In this document: positions 1-4,994 of the stretch, piece after piece
Layout: each line of letters starts with the position of its first letter
Position numbering within the stretch: the first letter of the stretch is position 1
Assembly: GCA_036500065.1 (NCBI GenBank)
Contig: DASYCT010000075.1
Span: 1 to 8,295 of the forward strand
Length of the DNA stretch: 8,295 nt
Reading direction: 5' to 3'
From: JACMLD01 sp036500065
Lineage (GTDB): Bacteria; Bacteroidota; Bacteroidia; Chitinophagales; Chitinophagaceae
Position numbers and translations under genes: made by a program
Notes under the pieces: model-generated
The model's input: the letters and a program-made list of their open reading frames with translations, nothing else
Database searches by the model: none
What the model was told of the DNA's origin: nothing

Positions 1-70
1 CAGACTGGCCGCCTTCCTGTTTCTTGAGAATCCCGATTATCTGGGACTCGGTAAATTTTGATTTTTTCAT
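1..70 (-). CDS. IS3-family transposase OrfA, N-terminal fragment (cut by window edge)
   Basis: Only 23 codons are present, beginning MKKSKFTESQIIGILKKQEG. This matches the usual opening of IS3 OrfA (Tnp_1/HTH_8-like helix-turn-helix protein, normally about 90-100 aa), in which a K-x-F-T-x-x-Q-I pattern leads into the first helix of the DNA-binding domain. In the family OrfA binds the terminal repeats, and the active transposase is an OrfAB fusion made by programmed -1 frameshifting. None of that downstream part is visible. The ATG at 68-70 is the only sensible start, and a candidate promoter lies directly upstream. Whether the element is intact cannot be told from here. Confidence 0.75.
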   Translation of the reverse strand, partial: MKKSKFTESQIIGILKKQEGGQS

Positions 71-83
71 ACGTTTCCCGATT

Positions 84-112
84 TAAAAATAACAATTGTT
101 TTTTATTTACAA
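84..112 (-). promoter_or_regulatory. Candidate promoter for IS3 orfA
   Basis: On the minus strand TTG (110-112) is followed after 18 nt by TATTTTTA (84-91). The latter matches 5 of 6 defined positions of the Bacteroidota -7 element TAnnTTTG. It lies 14 nt before the orfA start. A 10-bp palindrome AACAATTGTT (91-100) sits between the two boxes. The region is very A/T rich, so a chance match is possible. Confidence 0.3.
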
Positions 113-139
113 TCGCTACGCTTTTTCGGGAAGCTTTCA

Positions 140-992
140 ATCCTTCCTCCCGAACTCATGTCAGTTTCCCCCATAATCTGGTTTCTTGTCAACCCGGTCT
201 TATTCTTAGCCAAAGCCCGGATTACTGCCAGATGCCGGATAGCGTCCTCAAAGAGGGAATGATATAAGTTTTTAAACTCACCATACAATAAACCGTCTTT
301 AGTAAAACAGATTCTGTCAATGCTTTGTGTGGCGCTCTCCCCCTTTCTTACCTCTTTAAGATAATGAGGAATACCACCCATGACCATATATAGCTGGAGA
401 ATGTGATAGGGTTGAATATTTATATGCCGTGCTTCCAGGTATTTTGCTGTTTCCCGGAGGGTAAATGGTAACAGTCGTATTTTGCGTGTGATCCGATTGT
501 GCAATCCTCCTTTATTGTTTACCACGTTGCGGATCATCCAGGAAGCGGCGGAGCCACAAATGACAACTACCAGGTTAGGTTGAGTATTTCCCCAACTATT
601 CCACCAATGGTCGAAAGCTTATAAAAAGCCGGATTTATGAGTATTGAGCCAAGGAAATTCGTCTAAAAAAACTACCGTTTTTTCTGCTTGTAATTTAGGG
701 GTTAAAAAATGATTGAGCAGTTCAAAGGCATCTGACCAATTGTTGGGGACTCTGTATAGTTTATCGTTTCCAGTAGCTTTTCCGAGTGCCTTGATAAAGT
801 TTTGGAGTTGTTGAGACAGTTTGGCATCCCGGGTACCTGTGAATTCAAAGGCCAGTCGCCCGGTAAAATACTGTCGGATCAAAAAAGTCTTGCCAACCCG
901 CCTCCGAACAACGCCAGCAATTCCGGAGCGGAAGAATCCAAGGTATCCTGTAAAATAATTTTTTCAGCCTCGCGGCCTATAAGATTTTCCAT
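140..992 (-). pseudogene. Degenerate ATPase_2-type ATP-binding protein, three lesions, 3' end lost to IS3
   Basis: The reading frame starts with MENLIGRE at 992, the usual opening of bacterial/archaeal ATPase_2-domain proteins (PF01637-like, often with a C-terminal DUF234-type part, about 380 aa). Recognisable parts in order are the P-loop region RRVGKTFLIR (about 903-874), Walker B KTVVFLDEFPWL (ending near 643), the sensor-like segment VVICGSAASWM (near 570-535), GGLHNR, and the ALAKNKTGLTRNQI winged-helix start. There are three lesions. One base (or four) is missing at about 900-906, inside the P-loop, so the first frame ends at TGA 879-881. A TAA at 619-621 lies in the main frame, just after KSGFL. 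The frame loses similarity after SSGGR near 143, where the IS3 end begins. About the last 100 residues are absent. A functional ATPase cannot be made; the cellular role of the family is poorly known. Confidence 0.8.
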
Positions 993-1031
993 ATTCTTTA
1001 TGTATTGACGGCCAGAACTTCCCTGAAATTG

Positions 1032-1131
1032 AGATGTGGCCGTGGATAATTGAACTCATTCCCGGCCAAAAGTAGGTTAAAATCGATAGATATGGCCGCA
1101 GATAATCCATTTTATCCCCGGCCATAAAGTA
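1032..1131. repeat. Imperfect 56-bp tandem repeat, each unit with a TGGCCG/CGGCCA dyad
   Basis: Two units begin with AGATGTGGCCG (1032) and AGATATGGCCG (1088). They stay in register at exactly 56 bp through GATAAT and CCCGGCC, then differ by one inserted base (AAAAGTA versus ATAAAGTA). Each unit has an inverted pair TGGCCG ... CGGCCA (1037-1042/1063-1068 and 1093-1098/1119-1124) with 20 nt between. In the second unit the inner part also pairs (GATAA/TTATC), giving a longer hairpin. A lone CGGCCA half-site at 1009-1014 lies about one period further left. The repeat sits between two gene remnants, just upstream of the ATPase start. It could be an operator array or a small repetitive element; there is no U-tract, so it is not an obvious terminator. 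Confidence 0.65.
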
Positions 1132-1156
1132 TAGATTTTTAAAGGAAAAATGTAAT

Positions 1157-1300
1157 TCAATTTAAACTTTCAATTGTAAAGCCGCTTTGCTTGCCAGAAG
1201 TCTTATTCGTTTCTTCAATTATTAATTTGATAGAATTAATTTCTTCTTTTATTTCGTTCGTACATGAAATAAAAAGTTTAATCTGATTAATACTTTTCAT
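1157..1300 (-). pseudogene. 47-codon ORF resembling the N-terminus of a DUF4062/TIR-like protein (probable remnant)
   Basis: The minus strand encodes 47 residues from ATG 1300 to TGA 1157. It begins MKSINQIKLFISCTNEIKEE and continues with INSIKLIIEETNKTSGKQ, ending GFTIESLN. A basic start, a beta strand IKLFIS, a 'CTNEIKEE' turn and a long helix resemble the opening of DUF4062 and related TIR-like domains, in which the strand after the helix is typically followed by a Trp. Here the codon after LN is TGA, one base from TGG. The sequence beyond the stop (I-T-F-F-L-stop) carries no further similarity that I can see, so the rest of the gene appears lost. Related domains occur in multidomain proteins suspected of defence or signalling. 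The family call is from memory of the pattern and is moderate. It could instead be a real small protein. Confidence 0.5.
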
Positions 1301-1532
1301 AAAAAGCTTTAGATTGGCTATAATACGAAGAAATGAAAATCAATGAACAGTACAATATTTATGTTAAATGAACTAAAAGGCTTTAAATAAACAAGAGTGA
1401 AAATACCTTTTTAATGATTCCGGCAATTTGGTAATCCATAATAGTAATTAAAGAGAGCACGGATAACCAATAATCTATAAATAAATTGTGACAATTGGGT
1501 TTCGAGACAAAAGGGGATGGTTTTTAATGAGC
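1301..1532. other. Gene-free A/T-rich stretch between remnant ORF and tRNA terminator
   Basis: No convincing coding frame or RNA is visible on either strand. Only very short frames occur (for example 12 and 18 codons). A 13-bp perfect dyad AATTGT-G-ACAATT lies at 1484-1496 with no gene in a position to use it. The base composition resembles the rest of the left accessory region rather than the core genes to the right. Confidence 0.5.
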
Positions 1533-1566
1533 AAAAAATAAAAAACCGGACATGAAGTCCGGTTTT
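1533..1566 (-). terminator. Rho-independent terminator of tRNA-Ala
   Basis: A perfect 10-bp inverted repeat AAAACCGGAC (1542-1551) / GTCCGGTTTT (1557-1566) with a 5-nt loop is followed on the minus strand by TTTTTATTTTTT (1541 downwards). It begins 2 nt after the tRNA discriminator base, so the precursor 3' trailer is essentially the hairpin itself. Confidence 0.9.
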
Positions 1567-1567
1567 G

Positions 1568-1641
1568 TGGAGGATATCGGGGTCGAACCGATGACCTCTA
1601 ACATGCCATGCTAGCGCTCTAGCCAACTGAGCTAATCCCCC
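1568..1641 (-). tRNA. tRNA-Ala (anticodon GGC)
   Basis: The 74-nt gene folds as a standard cloverleaf. The acceptor stem is GGGGGAT / ATCCTCC with one G-U pair, the D stem GCTC/GAGC, the anticodon stem CTAGC/GTTAG with loop ATGGCAT, and the T stem ATCGG/CCGAT with loop TTCGACC. The discriminator base is A at 1568. Anticodon GGC reads GCC and GCU alanine codons. CCA is not encoded and must be added afterwards. It has its own promoter and terminator and is not part of a tRNA or rRNA cluster in this window. Its 3' end faces the decayed accessory region, a typical position for an integrase attachment site. Confidence 0.96.
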
Positions 1642-1702
1642 ATTCATTGCCGAAGTCCTGGCGCAGGCAGTTTAAAGCCTGCCAAATAACTTTAGCGGAG
1701 TG

Positions 1703-1735
1703 CAAATATAGAACCTCGCCTGCTTACCTCCAAAA
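1703..1735 (-). promoter_or_regulatory. Promoter of tRNA-Ala
   Basis: On the minus strand TATATTTG (1703-1710) is a perfect match to the Bacteroidota -7 element TAnnTTTG, and TTTG (1731-1734) lies 20 nt upstream, as the -33 element. Transcription should start near 1696, giving a 5' leader of about 55 nt before the mature tRNA. The -33 element lies inside the U-tract of the yceI terminator. Confidence 0.75.
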
Positions 1736-1764
1736 TAAAAACCCGCTGTTTTAACACAGCGGGT
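1731..1764 (-). terminator. Rho-independent terminator of yceI
   Basis: A perfect 9-bp inverted repeat ACCCGCTGT (1741-1749) / ACAGCGGGT (1756-1764) with a 6-nt loop is followed on the minus strand by TTTTATTTTG (1731-1740). It lies 32 bp beyond the yceI stop codon. A second small hairpin AGGCC/GGCCT (1769-1773/1778-1782) stands just before it and may be part of the 3' untranslated structure. Confidence 0.88.
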
Positions 1765-1796
1765 CCGAAGGCCGGAAGGCCTGTCAATAAGGTAGT

Positions 1797-2324
1797 TTAC
1801 GCTTCTTTTATCAGTTCAGCGTTGATATGCAGTTTCACTTCGTCGGCTACTACAATGCCGCCGGTTTCGGTCACAGCGCTCCAGGTCAGACCATAATCCT
1901 GCCGGTTGATCTTTCCATTGATTTCAAACCCTGCGATGGTACGGCCATAAAAATCCTTCTGGATGCCGCCAAATTCCACTTCCAGCTCGACGGGTTTGCT
2001 GATACTTTTAATCGTCAGGTTGCCGGTAACGATATAATCATTCCCTTTTTTCCTGGTCACGCCGGTAGAAACGAACGAAAGTTTGGGGTGGCTGGCCGCA
2101 TCAAAAAAATCGGGCGACTTCAGGTGACCGTCCCTTTGTTCATTGCCGGTATGAATACTGTCGATTTCAGTGGAGAAGCTAACCTTAGCGTCGCTGAAAT
2201 CATCTTTTTCTGCTTCTACTGTTCCTTCAAAGGAAGTAAACTTCCCGGAAACCGTTGAAATAACGAGGTGTCTCACTTTAAAGCCTACTTCAGAGTGAGC
2301 GGTATCGATTGTCCATTTTGCCAT
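1797..2324 (-). CDS. YceI-family lipocalin-like protein (cytoplasmic form)
   Basis: This 175-aa protein is a full-length single YceI domain (PF04264). It opens with the family pattern WTIDTAHSEVGFKVRH (4-19). Other hallmarks are the SFEGTV strand (31-36), the segment SIHTGNEQRDGHLKSPDFFD (56-75) and the late strand FEINGKINRQDYGL (133-146). YceI domains form an eight-stranded beta barrel that, in characterised members, binds long polyprenyl chains such as polyprenyl pyrophosphate or ubiquinone-like molecules. Unlike Escherichia coli YceI there is no signal peptide: the domain starts at residue 4, so this copy should stay in the cytoplasm. The ligand here is unknown. It is a single-gene unit with its own promoter candidate and terminator. 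The ATG at 2324 is the only start that preserves the domain. Confidence 0.92.
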   Translation of the reverse strand: MAKWTIDTAHSEVGFKVRHLVISTVSGKFTSFEGTVEAEKDDFSDAKVSFSTEIDSIHTGNEQRDGHLKSPDFFDAASHPKLSFVSTGVTRKKGNDYIVTGNLTIKSISKPVELEVEFGGIQKDFYGRTIAGFEINGKINRQDYGLTWSAVTETGGIVVADEVKLHINAELIKEA

Positions 2325-2327
2325 GAT

Positions 2328-2357
2328 AATTAATGTTTAGATTGTAAAATTAATGTT
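2328..2357 (-). repeat. Two 10-bp direct repeats, 20 bp apart, over the yceI start region
   Basis: AATTAATGTT occurs at 2328-2337 and again at 2348-2357, exactly two helical turns apart. The second copy overlaps the candidate -7 box and the first lies in the short leader, a position that would suit a repressor. The repeats are A/T rich, so chance is not excluded. Confidence 0.4.
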
Positions 2358-2376
2358 CCACCATCAAATAGGCAAA
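2345..2376 (-). promoter_or_regulatory. Candidate promoter of yceI
   Basis: On the minus strand TTTG (2373-2376) is followed after 20 nt by TAATTTTA (2345-2352), which matches 5 of 6 defined positions of TAnnTTTG. The spacing equals that of the tRNA-Ala promoter. It would give a leader of roughly 14 nt. Confidence 0.45.
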
Positions 2377-2396
2377 TATTCTTCCCGCCCGGGCAT

Positions 2397-2422
2397 TAAA
2401 AAGTCCCGCCTGTAGCGGGACT
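2397..2422 (-). terminator. Rho-independent terminator of gltA
   Basis: A perfect 8-bp inverted repeat AGTCCCGC (2402-2409) / GCGGGACT (2415-2422) with a 5-nt loop leads on the minus strand into TTTTTAAT. It lies 29 bp beyond the gltA stop codon. Confidence 0.88.
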
Positions 2423-2451
2423 ATGAAAGAAAATAACCTATGTTAAGTTTT

Positions 2452-3777
2452 TTACTCGCCCCAAATCTCTCCCTTGCCTTCCAGCCAGGCCTTTACGAGG
2501 TCGGTGGTCACCGATTTCGGCCGCTCCAGCGGGAAACCCAGCGCCCTGTCCCAGCAGAGGCTGGCCAGCACGCCCAGCGCACGGCTTACACCAAACAACA
2601 CGGTGTAAAACTCGTACTCCATTAACCCGTAATGCACCAAAAGCGCACCGCTGTGGGCGTCCACGTTCGGCCAGGGGTTTTTGATCTTGCCAAGCGACTG
2701 AAGAATAGGGGGAACGGTTTCGTATACATTCCAGACCGTTTGCACCAGGGGGTCATTGGGCATGTGCTTTTTGCCAAATGCCATCTGTGCCGTAAAGCGC
2801 GGGTCCGTCTTACGCAGGACCGCATGCCCGTAGCCCGGCACTACCTTGCCTTCGCTCAATGTTTTCTTCACATATTCCGCTATCTGTTCTTTGGAAGGAA
2901 GATCTGTTTTCAATTCCTCCCGCAGCTCAAAAATCCATTTTATCACTTCCTGGTTGGCCAGCCCGTGCAGGGGACCCGCCAGGCCATTCATGCCTGCTGC
3001 AAAGCTCAGGAAGGGATCGCTCAGCGCCGACCCCACCAGGTGGGTGGTATGCGCCGATACATTGCCTCCTTCATGGTCGGCATGGATGGTCATATAAAGC
3101 CGCATCAGCTCCTTGAATGTCTCGTCCTCGAAACCCAGCATGTGTGCAAAATTGCCGGCCCAGTCCAGCAGGCCATTGGGCTGTATATGCTGGTTGTTTT
3201 TATACTTCCGGCGATAGATATAAGCAGCAATCCGGGGCAGGCGGGCAATCAAATCCATTGCGTCGTCATAAACCGGGTTCCAGTAATCTTTTTTATTGAT
3301 GCCTTTGGCATATTCCTTGGCAAAATTACTCTCTGTTTGCAGGGCCATGATACCCACTACAAACATCGTCATGGGGTGCGTGCTGACCGGTAGTGCGTCG
3401 ATGGTGGTGAACACATGGTTGGGCACATGGCTGCGGCGCTGCCAGGTATTGGTAATATGGCCCGCATCTTCGTCGTTGGGGAGCTCACCGAGCAGCATCA
3501 GGTAAAACAATCCTTCGGGAAGCGGCTCGCTGCCGCCCTTTGCCTTGGGGAGTTTTTCCTGCAGCTCAGGAATGGAATATCCCCTGAACCGGATGCCCTC
3601 CTGCGAATCGAGCAGGGAGGTTTCCGATACCAGTCCTGTAATGCCCCGCATGCCCTGGTACACCTGGGCAAGGGTCACCTCTCCTATTTTCTTTGAACCA
3701 TGCTCCTTCAGCAAATCCTTTATTTCAACATTGGCCGCATCAGCTTTTGTTTTGAACCTGTCTTTGATAATGCCCAT
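2452..3777 (-). CDS. gltA: Citrate synthase, mitochondrial/eukaryote-type
   Basis: This 441-aa enzyme condenses oxaloacetate and acetyl-CoA to citrate, the entry step of the TCA cycle, in the cytoplasm. The catalytic triad is visible: His271 in GPLHGLANQEV, His318 in VPGYGHAVLR and Asp373 in NVDAHSG, matching His274, His320 and Asp375 of the pig enzyme almost number for number. Sequence and length follow the mitochondrial-type branch: the DHEGGNVSAHTTHLVGSALS block (234-253) and LGFPLERPKS (413-422) are nearly as in animals, whereas the E. coli-type hexameric enzyme lacks these and has an extra N-terminal domain. A dimer without NADH allostery is therefore expected. The N-terminal 30 residues are charged and carry no signal. 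The gene stands alone, with its own promoter candidate and terminator. The ATG at 3777 keeps the full N-terminal helix. Confidence 0.97.
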   Translation of the reverse strand: MGIIKDRFKTKADAANVEIKDLLKEHGSKKIGEVTLAQVYQGMRGITGLVSETSLLDSQEGIRFRGYSIPELQEKLPKAKGGSEPLPEGLFYLMLLGELPNDEDAGHITNTWQRRSHVPNHVFTTIDALPVSTHPMTMFVVGIMALQTESNFAKEYAKGINKKDYWNPVYDDAMDLIARLPRIAAYIYRRKYKNNQHIQPNGLLDWAGNFAHMLGFEDETFKELMRLYMTIHADHEGGNVSAHTTHLVGSALSDPFLSFAAGMNGLAGPLHGLANQEVIKWIFELREELKTDLPSKEQIAEYVKKTLSEGKVVPGYGHAVLRKTDPRFTAQMAFGKKHMPNDPLVQTVWNVYETVPPILQSLGKIKNPWPNVDAHSGALLVHYGLMEYEFYTVLFGVSRALGVLASLCWDRALGFPLERPKSVTTDLVKAWLEGKGEIWGE

Positions 3778-3828
3778 GAATCGCTATTTGTATAATGAAG
3801 AGAATGTGATTGCACATTAGCAGTGCGG

Positions 3829-3860
3829 CTAAGTTAGCCAAACATGCTTACCGGAACAAA
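3829..3860 (-). promoter_or_regulatory. Candidate promoter of gltA
   Basis: On the minus strand TTTG (3857-3860) is followed after 20 nt by TAACTTAG (3829-3836), matching 5 of 6 defined positions of TAnnTTTG. The 5' leader would be about 45 nt. A weaker alternative, TTTG-N19-TAATGTGC, lies closer to the gene. Confidence 0.4.
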
Positions 3861-3891
3861 CTTTCGGGATGATGAATTTGTGAAAGGGGCA

Positions 3892-3922
3892 CAAAAAAAC
3901 CGTCCCTGTTGAGTTTGGACGG
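3892..3922 (-). terminator. Rho-independent terminator of the DUF2795 gene
   Basis: The inverted repeat CCGTCC (3900-3905) / GGACGG (3917-3922) with an 11-nt loop is followed on the minus strand by seven T (3893-3899). The stem is only 6 bp but fully G/C anchored. It lies about 40 nt beyond the stop codon. Confidence 0.8.
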
Positions 3923-3925
3923 CGT

Positions 3926-3962
3926 ACTATTAATAGTTTTTTAATGGAAGCCCCGCGGCTTC
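3926..3962 (-). repeat. Hairpin touching the DUF2795 stop codon, followed by a 12-bp palindrome
   Basis: GAAGCC (3947-3952) / GGCTTC (3957-3962) forms a 6-bp stem with a 4-nt loop whose first base on the minus strand is the last base of the TAG stop codon. It has no U-tract. Twelve bases further on is the perfect palindrome ACTATTAATAGT (3926-3937). Together with the terminator this makes a compact structured 3' untranslated region; a role in mRNA stability is a guess. Confidence 0.5.
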
Positions 3963-4183
3963 TAGTATTCATCTTCGTTAAAGAAGAAGTCTTCCTGTGA
4001 CGGATAGTCGGGCCAGATGTCATCGATACCCTCATAGATCTCCCCCTCGTCCTCCAGTTCCTGCAGGTTCTCTACTACTTCGATCGGCGCGCCACTACGA
4101 ATGGCGTAGTCGATTAATTCGTCCTTAGTAGCAGGCCAGGGGGCGTCTTCTAAATAGGATGCTAATTCAAGTGTCCAAAACAT
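3962..4183 (-). CDS. DUF2795 family small acidic protein
   Basis: The 73-aa protein begins MFWTLELASYLEDAPWPATK and belongs to the DUF2795 group that is strongly conserved as a single-domain protein across Bacteroidota; its function is not known. It is very acidic: 22 Asp/Glu against one Lys and one Arg. The first half (LASYLEDAPWPATKDELIDY, then a helix with IEVVENLQEL) looks like a small helical domain. The end is an aromatic-acidic tail DFFFNEDEY (65-73) that is also typical of the group. No signal peptide or membrane segment is present. It is a monocistronic unit with the best promoter in the window and its own terminator. The nucleotide-level neatness and conservation suggest a housekeeping role, but nothing in the neighbourhood tells which. 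Confidence 0.9.
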   Translation of the reverse strand: MFWTLELASYLEDAPWPATKDELIDYAIRSGAPIEVVENLQELEDEGEIYEGIDDIWPDYPSQEDFFFNEDEY

Positions 4184-4205
4184 CTTTAACCTGTTTAATT
4201 TTTCG

Positions 4206-4236
4206 CAAAAGTAGGGGTTAATACGGGAAAACCAAA
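4206..4236 (-). promoter_or_regulatory. Promoter of the DUF2795 gene
   Basis: On the minus strand TTTG (4233-4236) is followed after exactly 19 nt by TACTTTTG (4206-4213), a perfect TAnnTTTG. Transcription should begin near 4200, giving a leader of about 16 nt. This is the clearest Bacteroidota sigma-A promoter in the window. Confidence 0.8.
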
Positions 4237-4248
4237 TGTAGTTTTTAC

Positions 4249-4275
4249 ACCGGTAAATTTGGCAAATTTATCGGT
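4249..4275. promoter_or_regulatory. 27-bp dyad with a -7 box on each strand, between the DUF2795 gene and lolD
   Basis: The left arm ACCGGTAAATTTG (4249-4261) and right arm CAAATTTATCGGT (4263-4275) are reverse complements, apart from one G/T position, around a central G at 4262. Each strand thus carries TAAATTTG, a perfect TAnnTTTG box (plus 4254-4261; minus 4263-4270). On the plus strand it could start lolD transcription near 4268, though no TTTG lies 19-20 nt upstream. On the minus strand a TTG (4291-4293) lies 20 nt upstream. It may equally be an operator for a dimeric regulator controlling one or both divergent genes. Confidence 0.5.
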
Positions 4276-4341
4276 ACGGTCCGACCACTACAACGAATAA
4301 AATTGTAGGTTCGTGTTTTGCGGAGAGTTATAATTATTTAA

Positions 4342-4992
4342 ATGTTATCAGCCAGGAACATACACAAATCGTACGGTCAGTTGGAAGTGCTGAAAGGGGT
4401 GGATATCGACATCCGGCAGGGGGAAATAGCCAGTATCGTAGGACCTTCCGGGAGTGGGAAAAGCACCCTGCTCCATATCCTGGGCACACTGGACAGGACC
4501 GACGGTGGCAGCATCGAACTCGACAATAAGAGCCTCGGGGCCATGAATGCCAGGGCATTAGCCTCTTTTCGTAATCGCAATATTGGTTTTGTTTTCCAGT
4601 TTCACCACCTTCTGCCCGAATTTACCGCCCTCGAAAATGTGTGCATACCGGGCTGGATCGCCGGCCGCCCTAAAAAAGAGGTGGAGACAAAAGCAGCCGG
4701 CCTCCTGCAACTGCTGGGCCTGTCCGGCCGGGTGGAAAACAAACCGATGGAACTCTCCGGCGGCGAGCAGCAACGGGTAGCCGTAGCCCGCGCCCTTATC
4801 AACCAACCCAAAATAGTCTTTGCGGATGAGCCTACCGGCAACCTCGACTCGGCCAACGCCCAGGAACTCCATCAGTTGTTTTTTGATTTGCGCAAGCAAT
4901 TCGACCAGACCTTTTTGATCGTTACACACAATGAAGAACTGGCCCGCATGAGCGATCGCATCCTACACATGAAAGACGGGAGAATTGTGTAA
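4342..4992 (+). CDS. lolD: LolD-type ABC transporter ATP-binding protein
   Basis: The 216-aa protein is a complete ABC ATPase of the LolD/MacB/FtsE (o228) group. Motifs in order are Walker A GPSGSGKST (34-42), Q-loop Gln86 in VFQFHHLLPEFTALEN, signature LSGGEQQR (138-145), Walker B IVFADEPTGNLD (158-169) and H-loop His196 in VTHN. The FQFHHLLPEFTALEN block is the typical LolD sequence. In the family LolD powers LolC/LolE to release lipoproteins from the inner membrane to LolA for transport to the outer membrane. No permease gene is adjacent: upstream is the divergent DUF2795 gene and downstream a convergent gene. Partners must be encoded elsewhere, so the exact substrate is inferred from sequence type only. 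Start ATG 4342 gives the family's normal N-terminus. There is no room for a terminator after the stop. Confidence 0.93.
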   Translation: MLSARNIHKSYGQLEVLKGVDIDIRQGEIASIVGPSGSGKSTLLHILGTLDRTDGGSIELDNKSLGAMNARALASFRNRNIGFVFQFHHLLPEFTALENVCIPGWIAGRPKKEVETKAAGLLQLLGLSGRVENKPMELSGGEQQRVAVARALINQPKIVFADEPTGNLDSANAQELHQLFFDLRKQFDQTFLIVTHNEELARMSDRILHMKDGRIV

Positions 4993-4994
4993 AT

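Larger units (their letters stand above)
1..139 (-). mobile_element. IS3-family insertion sequence, one end (partial)
   Basis: This is the orfA-proximal end of an IS3-type element; the rest lies beyond the left edge. It is identified by the start of a typical IS3 OrfA reading frame at 70, with a leader of about 69 bp before it, as usual for this family. The outer boundary is inferred. The neighbouring ATPase frame stays recognisable up to about 143 and then turns into unrelated residues, and a TG-starting sequence (TGAAAGCTTCCCGAAAAAGC on the minus strand, from 139) would suit an IS3 terminal repeat. The second terminal repeat and the target duplication are outside the window, so the exact end could differ by several bases. 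Confidence 0.6.

Noticed and set aside
802..1008. 68-codon plus-strand frame over the ATPase remnant
   Set aside because: It is antisense to the recognisable ATPase sequence and has no family resemblance.
1032..1131. Possible CRISPR array
   Set aside because: There are only two tandem units with no unique spacers between them, and no cas gene in the window.
1480..1530. Possible tRNA-end duplicate (att site) in the sequence GGGTTTCGAGAC
   Set aside because: It resembles a T-loop only loosely and does not repeat the actual 3' sequence of the tRNA-Ala gene.
1411..1647. 78-codon minus-strand frame beginning MNGGLAQLARALAWHVRGHR
   Set aside because: It is the translated tRNA-Ala gene plus its terminator, a well-known type of false ORF.
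2632..3393. 253-codon plus-strand frame opposite gltA
   Set aside because: It lies wholly antisense to a clearly identified citrate synthase and shows no protein pattern of its own; long antisense frames are expected there from codon bias.
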